A stretch of 64,000 nucleotides of DNA from the NCBI RefSeq assembly GCF_000417875.1, contig NW_006920876.1, forward strand, positions 719,495-783,494. The letters are read 5' to 3'. Source of the stretch: Pseudozyma flocculosa PF-1. Lineage: Eukaryota > Basidiomycota > Ustilaginomycetes > Ustilaginales > Ustilaginaceae. Positions 35,583 to 47,451 of this stretch are shown here, piece by piece (the stretch's first letter is position 1; every line of letters starts with the position of its first letter). The notes beneath the pieces are model-generated. The model was not told the origin of the DNA. It saw only the letters and a program-made list of their open reading frames with translations, and searched no databases. A program made the position numbers and the translations under genes.

Positions 35583-38500
35583 CTTGGGTCGTTGGATCAC
35601 GGCGGTTCGATGGGTAGAGGGAGTGGCAGGACTTGGAGAAGCGGCTGGGTATAAGGGAGCAGGAGGGAGCCGACGGCGTTTCCGACAGAGGAGAAGGGGA
35701 CGGGGAGGGGAGGAGGGATCGGCGGGCACGGTGAATGGACCTGACGAGCTCTGGCGAGCACGCTCGAATGGTCCCGTATAAGTACGATTCGGGGGGGCTC
35801 GGTCGGGACGGAGGAAGGACGACGGGATCCGAGGATCGGACCGTGACGGAGGGCCCCCGGTCCCCTCTTCCGTACTCGAGGAGGGCACTCAGCAACGTCA
35901 GCATGGTGAGACAAAACGGACAGATAGACGGACAGAGGCCGGCCGCACCCTGCCTCGTCTCGTCTCGCCCCAAACTGGATGCCTGCTTGAGCTCTGATCG
36001 CGACCAGTGCCTCCCGACCTCTCCTCGGGCAACCAGGGCAGCCTCGGGGCAACTATCCTCTTTCTTGCCTGCCGTTGTCGCGTCGCCGCAGATCCGCATC
36101 CCCGCCATACTCGCTACCGAGTCTGCCTTCCGTCCCCACTCTCCGCTGAGCGAGGAGGGCGGGGCTGATCGTGCGGACGGAAACGGACAAATAAGCGTGA
36201 ATCGGTGTGCGCGGCCTCACTCGCCGCGTCGTGAGCAGACCCAAGAGCGGTGATGTTCGGGGGGTTAGGATGGCGGCGGAGGTGGGCCGACCAGGAACGC
36301 CCACGCATCATCGACCTTGTCACGCCGTACCTGCTCCGTTTCACAGCGAGGGGACGGCATCTACCAATACCTACTCCGCCCGCCTGTACTTAAGTCTAAC
36401 GAAAAGGCAAGAGAGGCCACGGTATGGTATGCCGTCAAGACGGCTTTCGGAGCTTGTTTGTGGAGTAGCTGCTGGCGCATCAGCGCTCAACAAGGATCAT
36501 CGGAGCAGTAGTGGAGCTGTGAGAGCAGCCCGGTGGGAGGAGTTTGAATGGGGGTCAGTCCGTTTGAAGATCGGATGACCATCATGGCAGGGCCGGCCCC
36601 CGTCACGACACCGTCACGACAAAGGATGCATGGGTCGGTAGTCGTGGCAGGGCAGGGCAGGGCAGGGAAGGGGCTGAGGGCGAGGTTCACGGGGGATCCG
36701 CATACAGACAAAGAGCGGCAGGACCGGGGGTCCAAGGCTGGGGTTTCGCACACCACGTCCACGTCCACGTCCACGCTTCCCCGGCCCTCTAGTAGATCTA
36801 CGCACCCTTTCGCTTGCTCTAGCGACCTGACCTGCTTGGCCTTGCCTGCTCTCAGCCGCAAAGGACCTGGTTGGGCCCTGGTGCAGGCTGGTCGTGAGAG
36901 TCCCCACCCGTCCGCGTTGCCTTCGACTCGCTTCGTCGTCGCTCTTCTTGGCCTTTATGCAACCTTGCTCGCCATCATCTTCGGTTCAATAAACGGCCTC
37001 GCGCCTTCGATGGCAAGACGTCGAGGGCATCGGCGAGCCTAGGTACACGTTCGAGCTGGGGAGGGCGGGACTTGGGCGTCGGCGAGAAGCGGGGGGCCGG
37101 GGCAGTCCATTCCAGAGTCGAGTGATGGCTGACTCTCTCGGCGATGAGTCTTTCTAGACCTGCCAAAAGCGAATTCAGGATGGACGGTCGAGAGCAGCCC
37201 GCCTTTCGGCTCGGTCAGGCACTGTACGCGACGCGGCTCTTTGCTTGAGGAGGCCAGCCTGCCAGGCCCGCCCTCGTGCGCGATCCGCTGCATCAGAGAC
37301 AAAGGACGGATGGCAGCGTAGACCAGCCAGCGCCTGCCCTGGGGTCCATGCTGCTCGTGCTCGAGAGAGGTGCTGTAGGCGAGCGGCATCGTCGCTGATG
37401 CGGGTGCTGGTGCTGGTGCCGGAGGGTGATGAGACAAAACGGCAGCCACACTTGCTGACAAGATGGGCCGCCATGGGCGAGGGCGGTCGACGAAGTCCGG
37501 GCAGCGCCAAGTTGGCTCGAGCAAGGTGTCGATCAGGCCAGGATTTTTTTTTTCCCATGACCTCGTCCTGTCGTGAAGGCTTTCTTGGCCGTCCTTGGCT
37601 GCGCGGCGATCCGAGCCGAAGAGACGCGGGACGCAGCTTTGCCTGAGCGAAGAGAGGTAGGCCGGGAAGCCCTGCCCCATCGTGGCGATCGAGGAACGGC
37701 AGCTCGAGACCAGACCAGGTGGGACGGGGCGCGGTTGGGGCTGCCGCTTTTGACAGCTGCAGGGCCTGGCGAGGAGAGGCGGAAGCGGAAGCGCGCGGAT
37801 GCAGGGCTATGCACGATGCGGCAGCCTTGGCTTGCGGGGTTTGGCGTTCCCGCGCGTTCTGGCTTTGCCGCCTGCCTCGGAAGTCGTGAGACGGCCACCA
37901 CGCGCGTACGCTACACTCTGTGACTGCACCAGCGCGCATCCGCCTCCATCGACCACTCTCATCCGCTCGGCGGCTCACCCTGGAAAGCCCGAGATTCCTC
38001 TTCGATCGCCATCACCATCCCTTTGGCCTGTCTACCTATCCGGGTGCGGGCGAGTCCCTCGCCGTGCCTCACCGATATGATATCGAGCTGGGATCGATTG
38101 AGAAGACGCTCCCGCTCCCTCTGTTGCGGCGGATGCTGGACAAGGCTGGCGTTGCTTAGTTAGCACGACCACCGCAGAAGAGCAGCAGGCAAGCTGAGCA
38201 AGATCAAGTGCCCACGGGGCGGATCGAAGCGTCGATGGCCACGGCTCGCCAGGAACGGGACGCAGCCGCCTCCGCTTGGCAAAGGCAAGCAGGGCAGGAT
38301 TGAGCCGAGAAAGGATCGCATCCGCCTGCCGATGCCCGGCAAGCCACCACCCCCCAAAAATCGGGTTCCTGTCGACGACTTCGGGTGGGTAGTCGTCGAG
38401 GCACCTGCTCGCAGGCCAGGAACCCTATGCACGCTCGGAGCCGCAAGCGAGCAGGCCAAAAGGCGGCGCGGGACATAGAGAGGGAGGCGAGCGAGCAAGA

Positions 38501-38842
38501 CAAGAAAGGCCGGCCTGCGATTCCTGCATATCGATCCTGGTCTCGCCCTGACGTCACATCCAGCGTCGAGAGCCGGCTGGCCGGCCTGCTTTTCGAGACC
38601 CCGACAAAAAGTCAGATGGCGAACTGAGCTCGTTCGTCGTCGAGGCAATCTTGAATCGTTCGATATCCGCCAGAGGCTTGTCGGCCGGCAGGCTCGACAG
38701 CGGGTTCCAGAGGCAAAAGTGTAGCGACAAGAGCATCGGGCGCATGGTGGGACCCCGCTTGTTGTGCGGATGCACGATACTGGGATGGCAGAGCTGCTTG
38801 GGCTCGCCCACGGTGACAGAAGAAGTGATGGCCGGCGGCGAT
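35583..38842. other. Gene-poor region upstream of the GPI-protein gene
   Basis: About 3.3 kb. The first several hundred bases form the GPI-gene promoter. A (TCCACG)n run is at 36757-36780 and a GGCAG run at 36644-36666. Several ORFs of 130-270 codons are open on both strands (for example 37039-37680 minus), but none shows a domain, and opposing strands are equally open. From about 38554 to 38842 a minus-strand frame could extend the transcription factor's C-terminus (see findings). Confidence 0.5.
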
Positions 38843-41800
38843 TCAGAAGTGGCCGCCGCCGCCGCCGCCGCCGCCGCAGATGCTGCTGAGGTTGACGGCC
38901 CCTTTGCACTTGCGCACCTCGGCCTGGTAGACGGCCGCCATTGGCCAGATGGTGGCGTAGAGCGACAGCGTCGTCTCGGCAAAGCTGATGTTGCTCAGCG
39001 CCGCCCGCGTCTTCCAGATGTAGGCCTCCTCGTCGCGGCGCTTCTGCTCCTGCACCAGCTCGTACTGCGACGCTGCAGACGAGGTCGACGGAGGCGCTGG
39101 AGCCGGCGCCGGCGACGACGAGGAAGGCGACAACGAAGGCTGCGATGGGGACGAGGCGGGCCCCATGCACCCATCGCCGAGCCGCTGGCCATGCCCATGC
39201 CCCTGTGGCTGGCCCCAGTGGGCGATGAGCGAGTCCATTGTCGGGTCATTGGCGCCATGGATCGAGTAGTCGACAACGGGGGGGACCGCGCCGGCCTGGC
39301 CTGCCGATCCCCTCCCATCACCCATGCGCAGTCGGATCTCGTCCCGGTAGCTCGGCAGCGCAGAGTGCTCGGGCCCGCTCGCCGCCACCGCGACGGCGTA
39401 TCCGAACGAGGCCACCATGCTGCAGCACGCAAAGAACGGCCAGTGTGGCGGTACTGGGCTCGACGGCGGTGGCGGCGCGCCGAACACCGAGGGCCGCGTC
39501 ATCGCCAGGTCGAGGTGCATCTCTGCATCCAGACGGATCAGCCGCAGAATGCCGTCGGAGCACTAGGCCGCATAGCAAGTCGAGAGAAGTCGAGGCGGTG
39601 GATCCCGGGTCAGTGCCGACGTTCCACAAGGCTGGCAAGATGCCTTCACGATGCCGCTATCTGAACTCACTGAGACGATGGTCGAGACGCTGCTGGCGAT
39701 GTAGTCGCGCCGCGCCTCGTCGCTGATCACGGCTAGTCGGCCGGCGCCGGCCGCAGAAGAGGGCGTCGGCTCGACGGTGCCCGACCTGTGCTTTGGCCGG
39801 AACGAGCACGACTCGAGGTCCATCTGCAAGTCCGAGAACCACGCCTGGCGGTGGAGATGGATGCGCGCCGCATGCATCACGACCAACGAGGTGAAGATGA
39901 TCTCGAGCTTGGTCTGGACCATCGGCGTTGGGCGCATCTGCTGGCTCGGGTTCGACACGCTCGCCGCGATCCCGGCCCAGAGCGACTGGCCCTGGAGGAG
40001 AAGGTTGCTCAGCATCGTGTCAACGGCATGGAGGCGGCCGAGGTCCGGGTTGCGCGGATCGGCGGGTGGCCTCGTGCACTCGTTGATCAGGGCCGCAGCT
40101 CGGATGCGGATGTCGTAGGCCTCGGAGCGCTCCCGCTGCAAGGAAAGAGGAAGGTGGACAGAGGTGCAGAGAGTCAGGTTGAAGGGCGGAACGCCGTCAG
40201 CCAGGGAAAAAGTGGCGGACCGTGGTCGGACGACGGCATCCGCAGAGGGGGGCGCTTCTCACATCTCCAGGATCCCGAGGGCTATTGACGGCGACCACCA
40301 TCCGTCGATCGGTGAGGATCCTCTGCAGCCTGCCGCTCGTCGTCATGTGGAACATGAGATCAGCAATGTAGAGCTGGAAGACGGAGGCACAGGGGGCGTG
40401 CGGTGCAGGAGCCAGGTGTAGGAGGAAGTGTGAGCGCGCGAGTCCGTAGATCCGACGTCAAGCAGCGCCCCTTCTGGCCTCGAGCCAGGGCGGACTCACC
40501 TCCCACCAGGTCCGTCGGCAATCTTGCAGGAAGTCCTGGGTGAAGGACCGACTGCTCCCGATGCCCGCGAACGAGACGCGTCGATGGCCGCCCGGCTGCC
40601 CCGGATCGCCATGGTGGGGCGCGGCAAAGTCCCGTCCGCTGTCGAGCAGGTTGAGGTGCGCACGGAGCGCCAGATCGCACGCGGCGCGCATGTAGCGGGC
40701 GGCGGCGGGCAGCTGCGTCCGGCCATAGTCGTCGTACGCCACCAGGATGAGGCCCTGGATGGCCGAGAGCAACCGAGCCAGGTCCGTGTCGTGGAGGGCG
40801 CTCGACCGCTCGACGGTGACGTCGGCCAGCTCCCTGGTCCTCGCGCGCATGGCGTCCACCGACACGGCGTCCTTGCCTTCCTCGAGCAGCAGGCCCAACG
40901 TTGCCGCGGCATGCAGCACGAGCGGCGAGGGCGACAGCTCCGGCATCTGGACAAACCTCGCAGCGAAGAAGTTCTCCTCCTCGCCGAGGATGGGCACGGA
41001 CAGGCCGAAGCCGCTGAAGTAGAGCCGCAGGCTGTCGAGCGGTGGCAATCCGGGTCGATCGTGTCATCGGCGGCGTCGTCAACAACGGGTCAGAGATGGA
41101 GGATGGCGCAAGGGAAGGCGTCAGCGGACTGTGTTGCGAATGCCGCGCGGGTCCAGAACGGGCGGAGGACGGTCGGCGCCGCCGCTTCAATCCAGGACAA
41201 CACTCACCCTCGCTGCAGGTCCGTTTCGTGGCCGAGGAACTCGGGCGGCAGCTCGGGCCACAGGCTGGGAGGCGACGAGTTGATCTCGAGCATCCTCTCC
41301 TGGCGGACTCCCACGCCGATGCGAGACCGCAGCATCGAGAACTGGTCGCGGGCACGCTTCGACGGTCGTTCCTGGACGATGGGATGGTCGGCGTCAAAGG
41401 CAGATTGCAGCTGCAGGCCGCCTGCGGAAGGAGGTGCCATGGTCGCCGTCGCAGGCGCAGTGGTGGCGGACCACGCCGCCACGCCGCTCGGGGGAGACGG
41501 CTGCACCGACGAGGCGTCGAAGCTGGCCGACTCGTCCGTTAGGCCTGGGTCGCTCTCGTCGTACTGCTCGTTGTCCAGAGCGCTGTACGACGACTCGGTC
41601 GAGTCATAGGGCGACGTGTTGAGCAGCGCAAAGATCTCGGGCCCTGTGATGTCGACCGGGGGCAACGTCGGGCGCAGGGCCTCGCCGGATGCAGTCGTGT
41701 GCGATCCGAGGCGATGGTGTGGGCTGCTGGAGCTACCGGCGGCGCCGGCGCCGGCACCTAAGCCGGCACGGCCGATGCCGGCGGATCCGAAGTCGTCTCT

Positions 41801-42106
41801 CGTCTCCGACGCCCTGCGCTTCTTCCTTGGCCTGCCCGTGCGGTGCGAGGGCTGCCAGAGGCAGCGCAGATCGAGTCGCCTGCAGCGGGTACACGGCGCG
41901 TCGGAAGGGATGTCGTCCGAAGGCGCGGCCTTGAGCGCCTGGGACGCCGAGTATTCGACGGCCAACGGCGGTGCCTGTCCGTCGCACTTGTTCTTGGCCG
42001 AGCGGCAGGGGAGGCAGGCGAGTGCGGACCGACGCTGGACCGGCTTGGTGGGCTGGTCCAAGCGCAGCCCGGTGTCGAGCTGGGCGGTGGGTGGGGTATC
42101 GGCCAT
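38843..42106 (-). CDS. Zn2Cys6 fungal transcription factor
   Basis: Five exons, 42106-41208, 41031-40500, 40373-40263, 40135-39671 and 39562-38843, give 908 residues; all phases agree and four donors are GTGAG. The zinc cluster lies near residues 31-77: CLPCRSAKNKC, a 30-residue loop, then CTRCRRLDLRC, followed by a basic GRPRKKRR. The exon 1-2 border leads into the fungal-specific transcription-factor domain: YFSGFGLSVPIL, FVQMPELSPSPLVLHAAATLGLL, RRTWWELYIADLMFHMTTSGR. Its later helices are SLVVMHAARIHLHRQAWF and MAAVYQAEVRKCKG. Such factors bind CGG-type DNA in the nucleus. The target genes are unknown. The modelled C-terminus ends in a Gly run (GGGGGGGGHF) encoded by a GCC repeat. It is divergent from the inositol kinase gene across 1.3 kb. 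Confidence 0.88.
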
Positions 42107-43403
42107 CGAGCTGCGTCGGGCCGAGGGGATGGGCGATGGCGATGGCGGTGGCAGTTGCGGCGGTTCTGCGACAGAGGTCGGTTCACGGCAGCGTCCTCGT
42201 CAGAGGCGGGCGGACGGAGGAAAGAGGGCGAGGCCGCACGAGGCTGAAAGGCGGGAGAGCCGATCCTCTTATCTCCTCTCTGTTGGGCTCGACCGAAGCG
42301 GCCGCGGTGCGACGGGGACGACGACACACCCTGGAGGAGGCGTGCCTCGACGGTGGGCGAGGGCGGAGGGCGACTTGCTGGCTCTCTTTGCCGCCCCTTG
42401 TTGGCCGTCTGTGCGTTTTGGACGGCGAAGAGGAAGAGGTGAAGAGCGAGGCAAGAAGGAGCGTTGCGTGTGCAACGCGCAGGATGGCCGGGATGCGGTG
42501 GTGCGTCTGCGCAGGTCCGGCGACGGTGGACAACGAGCCAGGCTGCGATCGTGATACCGCGCCGACGGGCAGAGGCAGAGGCCGAAGACGACGGGGAGAC
42601 GGCAGGGCGGGCGTGAGAAGGAGGCAGAGAGGCAGAAGCAGAGGGACGGATGACAGCAGATGGAGCAGAAGCTAAGGATCAACGAGGCACCAGTGGCCAG
42701 GTCGTCGAGCCAGCGGGGCACGCGGAGCCAGGCCTGCAAAGCCACCCAAACGAGCAAAAGGGTTGACCCGCTCAGGCACCACCGCGGCAGCACCACAGCG
42801 CACGGCACGTCGGCGCCCGCCTGTCCCTGGACCACGCCGAGCGCGCACGGACATGCTGCATGGGCGACTTCGCCAGGCCTTCTAGCTGTTGCCCCAGCCG
42901 GAAGAACCAGCCGACCCAGACGACGGCGACAACGACAATACGACGACAACATCGAACGTTGGCAGGCTGCGACATCTCTTGCGTGCAACCGTGGCTGGCC
43001 TCGGCAGGCTAAGTCCCGACAAGGATGGAAGCAAGCTGGCATGAGATCAGGCTTGCGAGCGAGCTTGCGCGGGCGGAACATCCGAGCCGGGTCGACAAAA
43101 GAAGCTGCAGCACAGCTTGGCAGCGAGCGAGGCCTAGCTGCTGGCTGGCCTTCCCACCGCTGCAGCTCGTCGGGCATCGCTCCGGGCTTGCTTCCTTCCT
43201 CCTAACTACGCTCACGCACGTCATCACCGCCGCCACCGCCGCCGTAGCTTTGATCGCCATCGCCACTCGCGCTGCACAGGCTGCTGCTGCCGCTGCTGCT
43301 AGACCTCACTCCCCTATACATCCTTCCCCCTCCTCCTTGTCCTCCTCCACCCACCACCACCACGACGCTCGGCCACAGCCTTTGCTCTAGCGGCAGCAGC
43401 AAG
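42107..43403. other. Divergent upstream region of the Zn2Cys6 factor and IPMK genes
   Basis: About 1.3 kb with both promoters. The final 200 bases before 43404 are C/T-rich with CAC and GCC runs. No supported gene. Confidence 0.55.
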
Positions 43404-44690
43404 ATGACGGCCGCCCTCGCTGCCTCTGTAGGCGTCGATGCCAGCCAGCTGAAGCTTGCGCCGCTTTCGAACCAGGTGGCGGGCCATCCGGCGGGCGTGC
43501 AGAGCCTCGAGGACGGCAAGCTGGTGGTCAAGGAGTGCCTGGCGCAGGAGCTCGACTTCTACCACGCCGTGGACCGGGCCGCTTCCGAATCGGCGGGCTC
43601 TCCGAGCAAGCAGGAGCACCTGCTGACCAGGCTAAGCCACTTCATGCCCGAGTTCCACGGCAGCTGGCACGACTACCTAGCCGCCCACCACGACGGCCCA
43701 CCCGGCGCAAACCGAGATGCCGCGGCCGAGCAGCGGCGGCCGCCCTCGCCCTCGCGCATCGTCCTCGAGAACCTCACCTGCAGCTACGACAAGGCCAACG
43801 TCTGCGACATCAAGCTCGGGACGCAGCTCTACGACGACGACGCCTCGGACGAGAAGCGACAACGCATGCAGCTGGCCTCCCAGAACACCACCAGCGGCAT
43901 GTGTGGGCTGCGGCTGACGGGCTGGCAGGTGAGTCGCGCTGTGCATCCGGGGGCCCGCGCCCGCAGCTGCTGAGGCCATATAGGCGGCCACTGCGTAGCG
44001 TGATTGTTCCGTACAGGGGCCCTTGCTGAGACGGTCCTGCTCTACCGATCCCCGACTCACGCTCCCCTTCCCTCGTCGCGCGCACAGGTGTGGGACAACC
44101 AGACGTCGACCTACCACACCGTCCCCAAGACGTTTGGCAAGACTGTGCAGGCGCCCGACCTCATCCTGGGCGCCCGCATGCTGCTGGCTTCACCAAAGGC
44201 CGGCGACGCCCAACGGGCCGAGTCGATCCTGGCCGGATCGAGCCGCGTACGCGTCCTGCCGCCACCCCCCGCCGACGGCGACGCCATCGACGCCGCCTTG
44301 GTCAAGGACGAGTCCGGCCTCTACCTGCCGGAGTTGCCACCCGCCGCGATGCGGACCCTCATCGAACAGTCGATCCTGCCGGCTCTGGAGCAGCTCGTCG
44401 ACATCTTCAGCCAGCTCGAGATCCGCATGCGCGGCGGCAGCCTGCTCCTCGTCTACGAGGGTTCCGCCGAGGGCCTCGAGCAGGGGCTGGGTCCGCAGCC
44501 AAGGACCATCTCGACCGGCCGCCTGCCGCAGCGCGACGGAGCCAAGCGCCTCGTCGACCTCAGGGTCATTGACTTTGCCCACGCCACGCTTGTCGAGGGC
44601 CAAGGGCCCGACGAAGGCGTGCTGCTCGGCATCAGGACCACGCTGCAGCTTTTCAGGAGCGTCCTCGAGGACCTAGACGGTACCAGATGA
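43404..44690 (+). CDS. ARG82: Inositol polyphosphate multikinase (Arg82/Ipk2)
   Basis: This kinase converts Ins(1,4,5)P3 to higher inositol phosphates in the nucleus, feeding IP6/IP7 synthesis. Two exons, 43404-43928 and 44088-44690, give 375 residues. The N-terminal lobe shows LSNQVAGHPAGVQSLEDGKLVVKEC. The inositol-binding motif is present as ANVCDIKLGTQLY (Asp135, Lys137, Gly139), with Ala in the usual Pro position of PxxxDxKxG. NTTSGMCGLRLTGWQVW follows, across the intron. RMRGGSLLLVYEG and the metal-binding VIDFAHA segment with GVLLGIRTTLQLF complete the IPK fold. Length and motif order match fungal Arg82. A low-complexity insert sits near residues 98-115. Confidence 0.92.
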
Positions 44691-45722
44691 GTAGAAGCGC
44701 AGCGCGCACAGCTGACCCTTTCCTTGCTTTCGTCTTTCACCCTCTCTCCCGGTCTGTCCCCTTCTCTCGCTGCCTTTCGCCCTTTGTCGGCGATGCTCCC
44801 GGGCCATCTTTCCTGTACCTACCGACCTTAATAGAACGCGGCCCTACTCGGCACGGTAACGTCTTTTCAAAGCCGCTCGAAGGCATGGTCGCGGAGCCGC
44901 ACTCAGACAAACGGTACACGGTCCTCTTTTCACGGCACATCCATTCAGCACAGCATGTGAAGCAAAGGAAAGGGCGGGATCCTAGACGCGAACAGGCCGC
45001 CCGGTGCTTTGCTGTTTCGCATCAAAGGTGCGTATGCACGGAATCCGCCATGGGCTCTTGCGAGAAGGCCGGATCGAATCCGACCCAGGGAGGAACGCAG
45101 CCAGAGCTGCTCTCTCAAGGCTCCTGAGCGACTAGCCCGAGGACGCGCCGTCCGTCTGGTGCCTTGATGCTTGCCAGCGGCACCGTTTGCGCCAGACTGA
45201 CCCAATTCTGCCTCGGACTGAGGAGCGACACGTCGACCCAGGCCAAGGCTGCATCGGTCTCGCCCATGGACGATGCGAGGCCAACATGCTGTGGCAACAA
45301 TCGCCGAACCATGCTCGACCACGTCTCGTCTCGCCTCTAGACCCATTTCCACCACCACCACCACCACGACGACGACGAGAAACCGGGGCGATGCCTTTGT
45401 CGCCTCGCAAGGGGAGCCACCGAGAGGCGGCGTGTCGCCATTGTGGCAGCCGAGGGGAGGTCAACGACCCATCCCTGGCGATGGACGTCGGTCGCTGCAG
45501 CGAGCGCCCCTCGACTATAAGCACGAGTTGCCCTGCCCCGTTGCTGCTGGTGTGACCACCTGTCCCCCCTCGCTCTCACTCTCCCCTCTCGGTCGCATCA
45601 CCTGCCGCTTCGCAGTCCGTTCGGCCGGCTGGCTTCCATCCTGGCACCATCCCACACCACCACCCCGCAACTTGCACGGCCAAAGCAGCTCGAGGCCAAG
45701 AGACGTCGGGATATTGGCGACC
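44691..45722. other. Intergenic, 3' flank of IPMK and 5' flank of the 7TM gene
   Basis: About 1 kb. A CAC/CGA run lies at 45350-45380. A minus-strand 65-codon ORF at 45115-45312 starts with ATG and has protein-like composition, but no family was recognised (see findings). The last 180 bases are C-rich, like a leader. Confidence 0.5.
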
Positions 45723-47451
45723 ATGACCTACAAGGCTCTCCACGATCGTTTCGACCTTCCACCTCCCCCGGCGCTGACCGTCTGGTCCCTGGCGCGCTCG
45801 CACGAGTCGCAGCGCGCATGGCTGCCCGACTTTCCCGCCTCTGCGGCGCCCGTCGAGGAGCTGCGCCGCTTCCTCATCGACTGCGTCGCGCCCAAACTCT
45901 CGCCCGGGGTGCGCATCCAGCTGAAAGTCATCGCCAGCATCAGCGCGGTCTTGATCGGCACGCATGTCGTACAACTCGCCCTCCGAGCACGCAGGACGCC
46001 ATTCTCGCTATTCCGTCGCATCCAGCGGCCCTATGGCGTCTTGATCGTGCCTGAGGCCATCACTGTTGTCACGGCGTTCGGCACCGTCTTCTGCACATGC
46101 CATCTCGCACTGTGAGTCTCCTTAAAGAAAGTGCCGCCCCTTCGCCGAGCGGTCGTCCGTGTATAAGCAGCATCCACGCCTCGATCTCTGACCTCCTCCG
46201 CGTCTCCTCGTCCTCGTATGTTCGCACGCTTGCACCGCCACGGCACCGGCCCTGATCTCCCTCAGCATCTGGACATTCGTGGTCTCTGCACAGGAACGTC
46301 GGCCGGTCAAGTGCATGTGGATCTGGCTCACCGCCACCTGGTTCCCCCTCGCCTGGGCCGTCTACTTCTACGTGGTCGGGTGGGTCTACGTCCGACCCCG
46401 TGCTCGCGCCTCGGCAACGTCTGACCTCTCTCGGCGGTCCAGCCAGCGGACAGTCGTGCGCAGGCACGGCCTCGAGGCGTGGGCGATCAATGCCGCCATG
46501 TTAGGTGCCCCCGTCACGCACTGGGCCCTTCTCATGGTCCCCATCTGCTTGGCCGACCGGCGCTGGCAGTCGGCGCTCGCCTCCCACGTTGCCTGGGAGG
46601 AGCGCTGGGGTTCGTCGAAGGACCTCGACCGCGAGATGCTGCTGCAAGCGCAGCAGGTGTGGTATGCCATCGTCGCTTCGAGCCGGTACGCTGCGCTGGC
46701 CTTTGCGCTATGGGCCGTCTCGGCCTTTGTCCTCGCCGCGGCCATCATCATGTCTGGGAACGCGATCACCTCGTTCATGCGTTCCCAGATCGCGGTCCAG
46801 GCCATGAGATTGTCGGCCTGCCACACGACGCCGATGCGATGCAGGACGACTCCGTTGCCAGAAGCTCGACAAGGTCCTCTCGGCCAGCGGGCCCCGTCTC
46901 CCATCACCTCCAGCTACAGCGGCACCACTTGCGACGACGTCAAGCTTGCCGAGCCTCAGCACTCTGACTCGGCCGGTCAGCGCGCTCAGCCGACGGAGGG
47001 CACGGCAAGCTCGTCCGATGCTGCTCCGCCGATCCAGCTTGGCTGCGCGTGCCGCAGCGCGGCCGTGGCGACAGTCGAGGTTCCGGACCGCCGATATCAT
47101 CGCGTTCTTCAGAAGCTTCTTGTCGAGTTTATCTTGCAATGGGTCTTGATGGCCGGCGCCAGCCTCTTCCTGTGTGGCGTAGCGCTGGCCGTCAGCATCC
47201 TCTGCACGCCCCAGTACGAGGCGAACCATTTCGAGGCGCTCGAGATGCCGTGCCTGCTGGCGGCCAACTACATGGCTCTGTGCGTGTCGCTGCTTTTCCA
47301 CTCGCTGCAGCTGGGCAAGCTGCGCGGGTCGATGGACTTCGACTCACTGGCCACAACCACCAGGGGCGACCGCAGCCGCCACGGCGACGCTGCCGACCTC
47401 GAACTCGACACCGGTGCCGGTCGCGGCGATGCACGCGCTTCGCCGAGCTGA
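45723..47451 (+). CDS. Unrecognised membrane protein with seven predicted spans
   Basis: Two exons, 45723-46111 and 46266-47451, with a GTGAGT donor and CTCAG acceptor joining inside a hydrophobic helix, give 524 residues. After a soluble N-terminus of about 65 residues come seven hydrophobic stretches: LKVIASISAVLIGTHVVQLA, AITVVTAFGTVFCTCHLALI, WIWLTATWFPLAWAVYFYVV, AAMLGAPVTHWALLMVPICL, YAALAFALWAVSAFVLAAAI, LQWVLMAGASLFLCGVALAV and LLAANYMALCVSLLFHSLQL. A polar loop of about 130 residues separates spans five and six, and a polar tail of about 60 residues follows span seven. This topology resembles a G-protein-coupled receptor, but no family motif is visible. The function is unknown. Confidence 0.72.

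Noticed and set aside
34122..35654. 510-codon plus-strand ORF rich in Arg and Gly
   Set aside because: Antisense of the Thr/Ser-rich GPI protein; the composition is the reverse complement of its ACG/TCG codons.
37039..37680. 213-codon minus-strand ORF
   Set aside because: Composition is not extreme, but no family, splice or codon signal supports it, and the overlapping frame on the same strand is longer.
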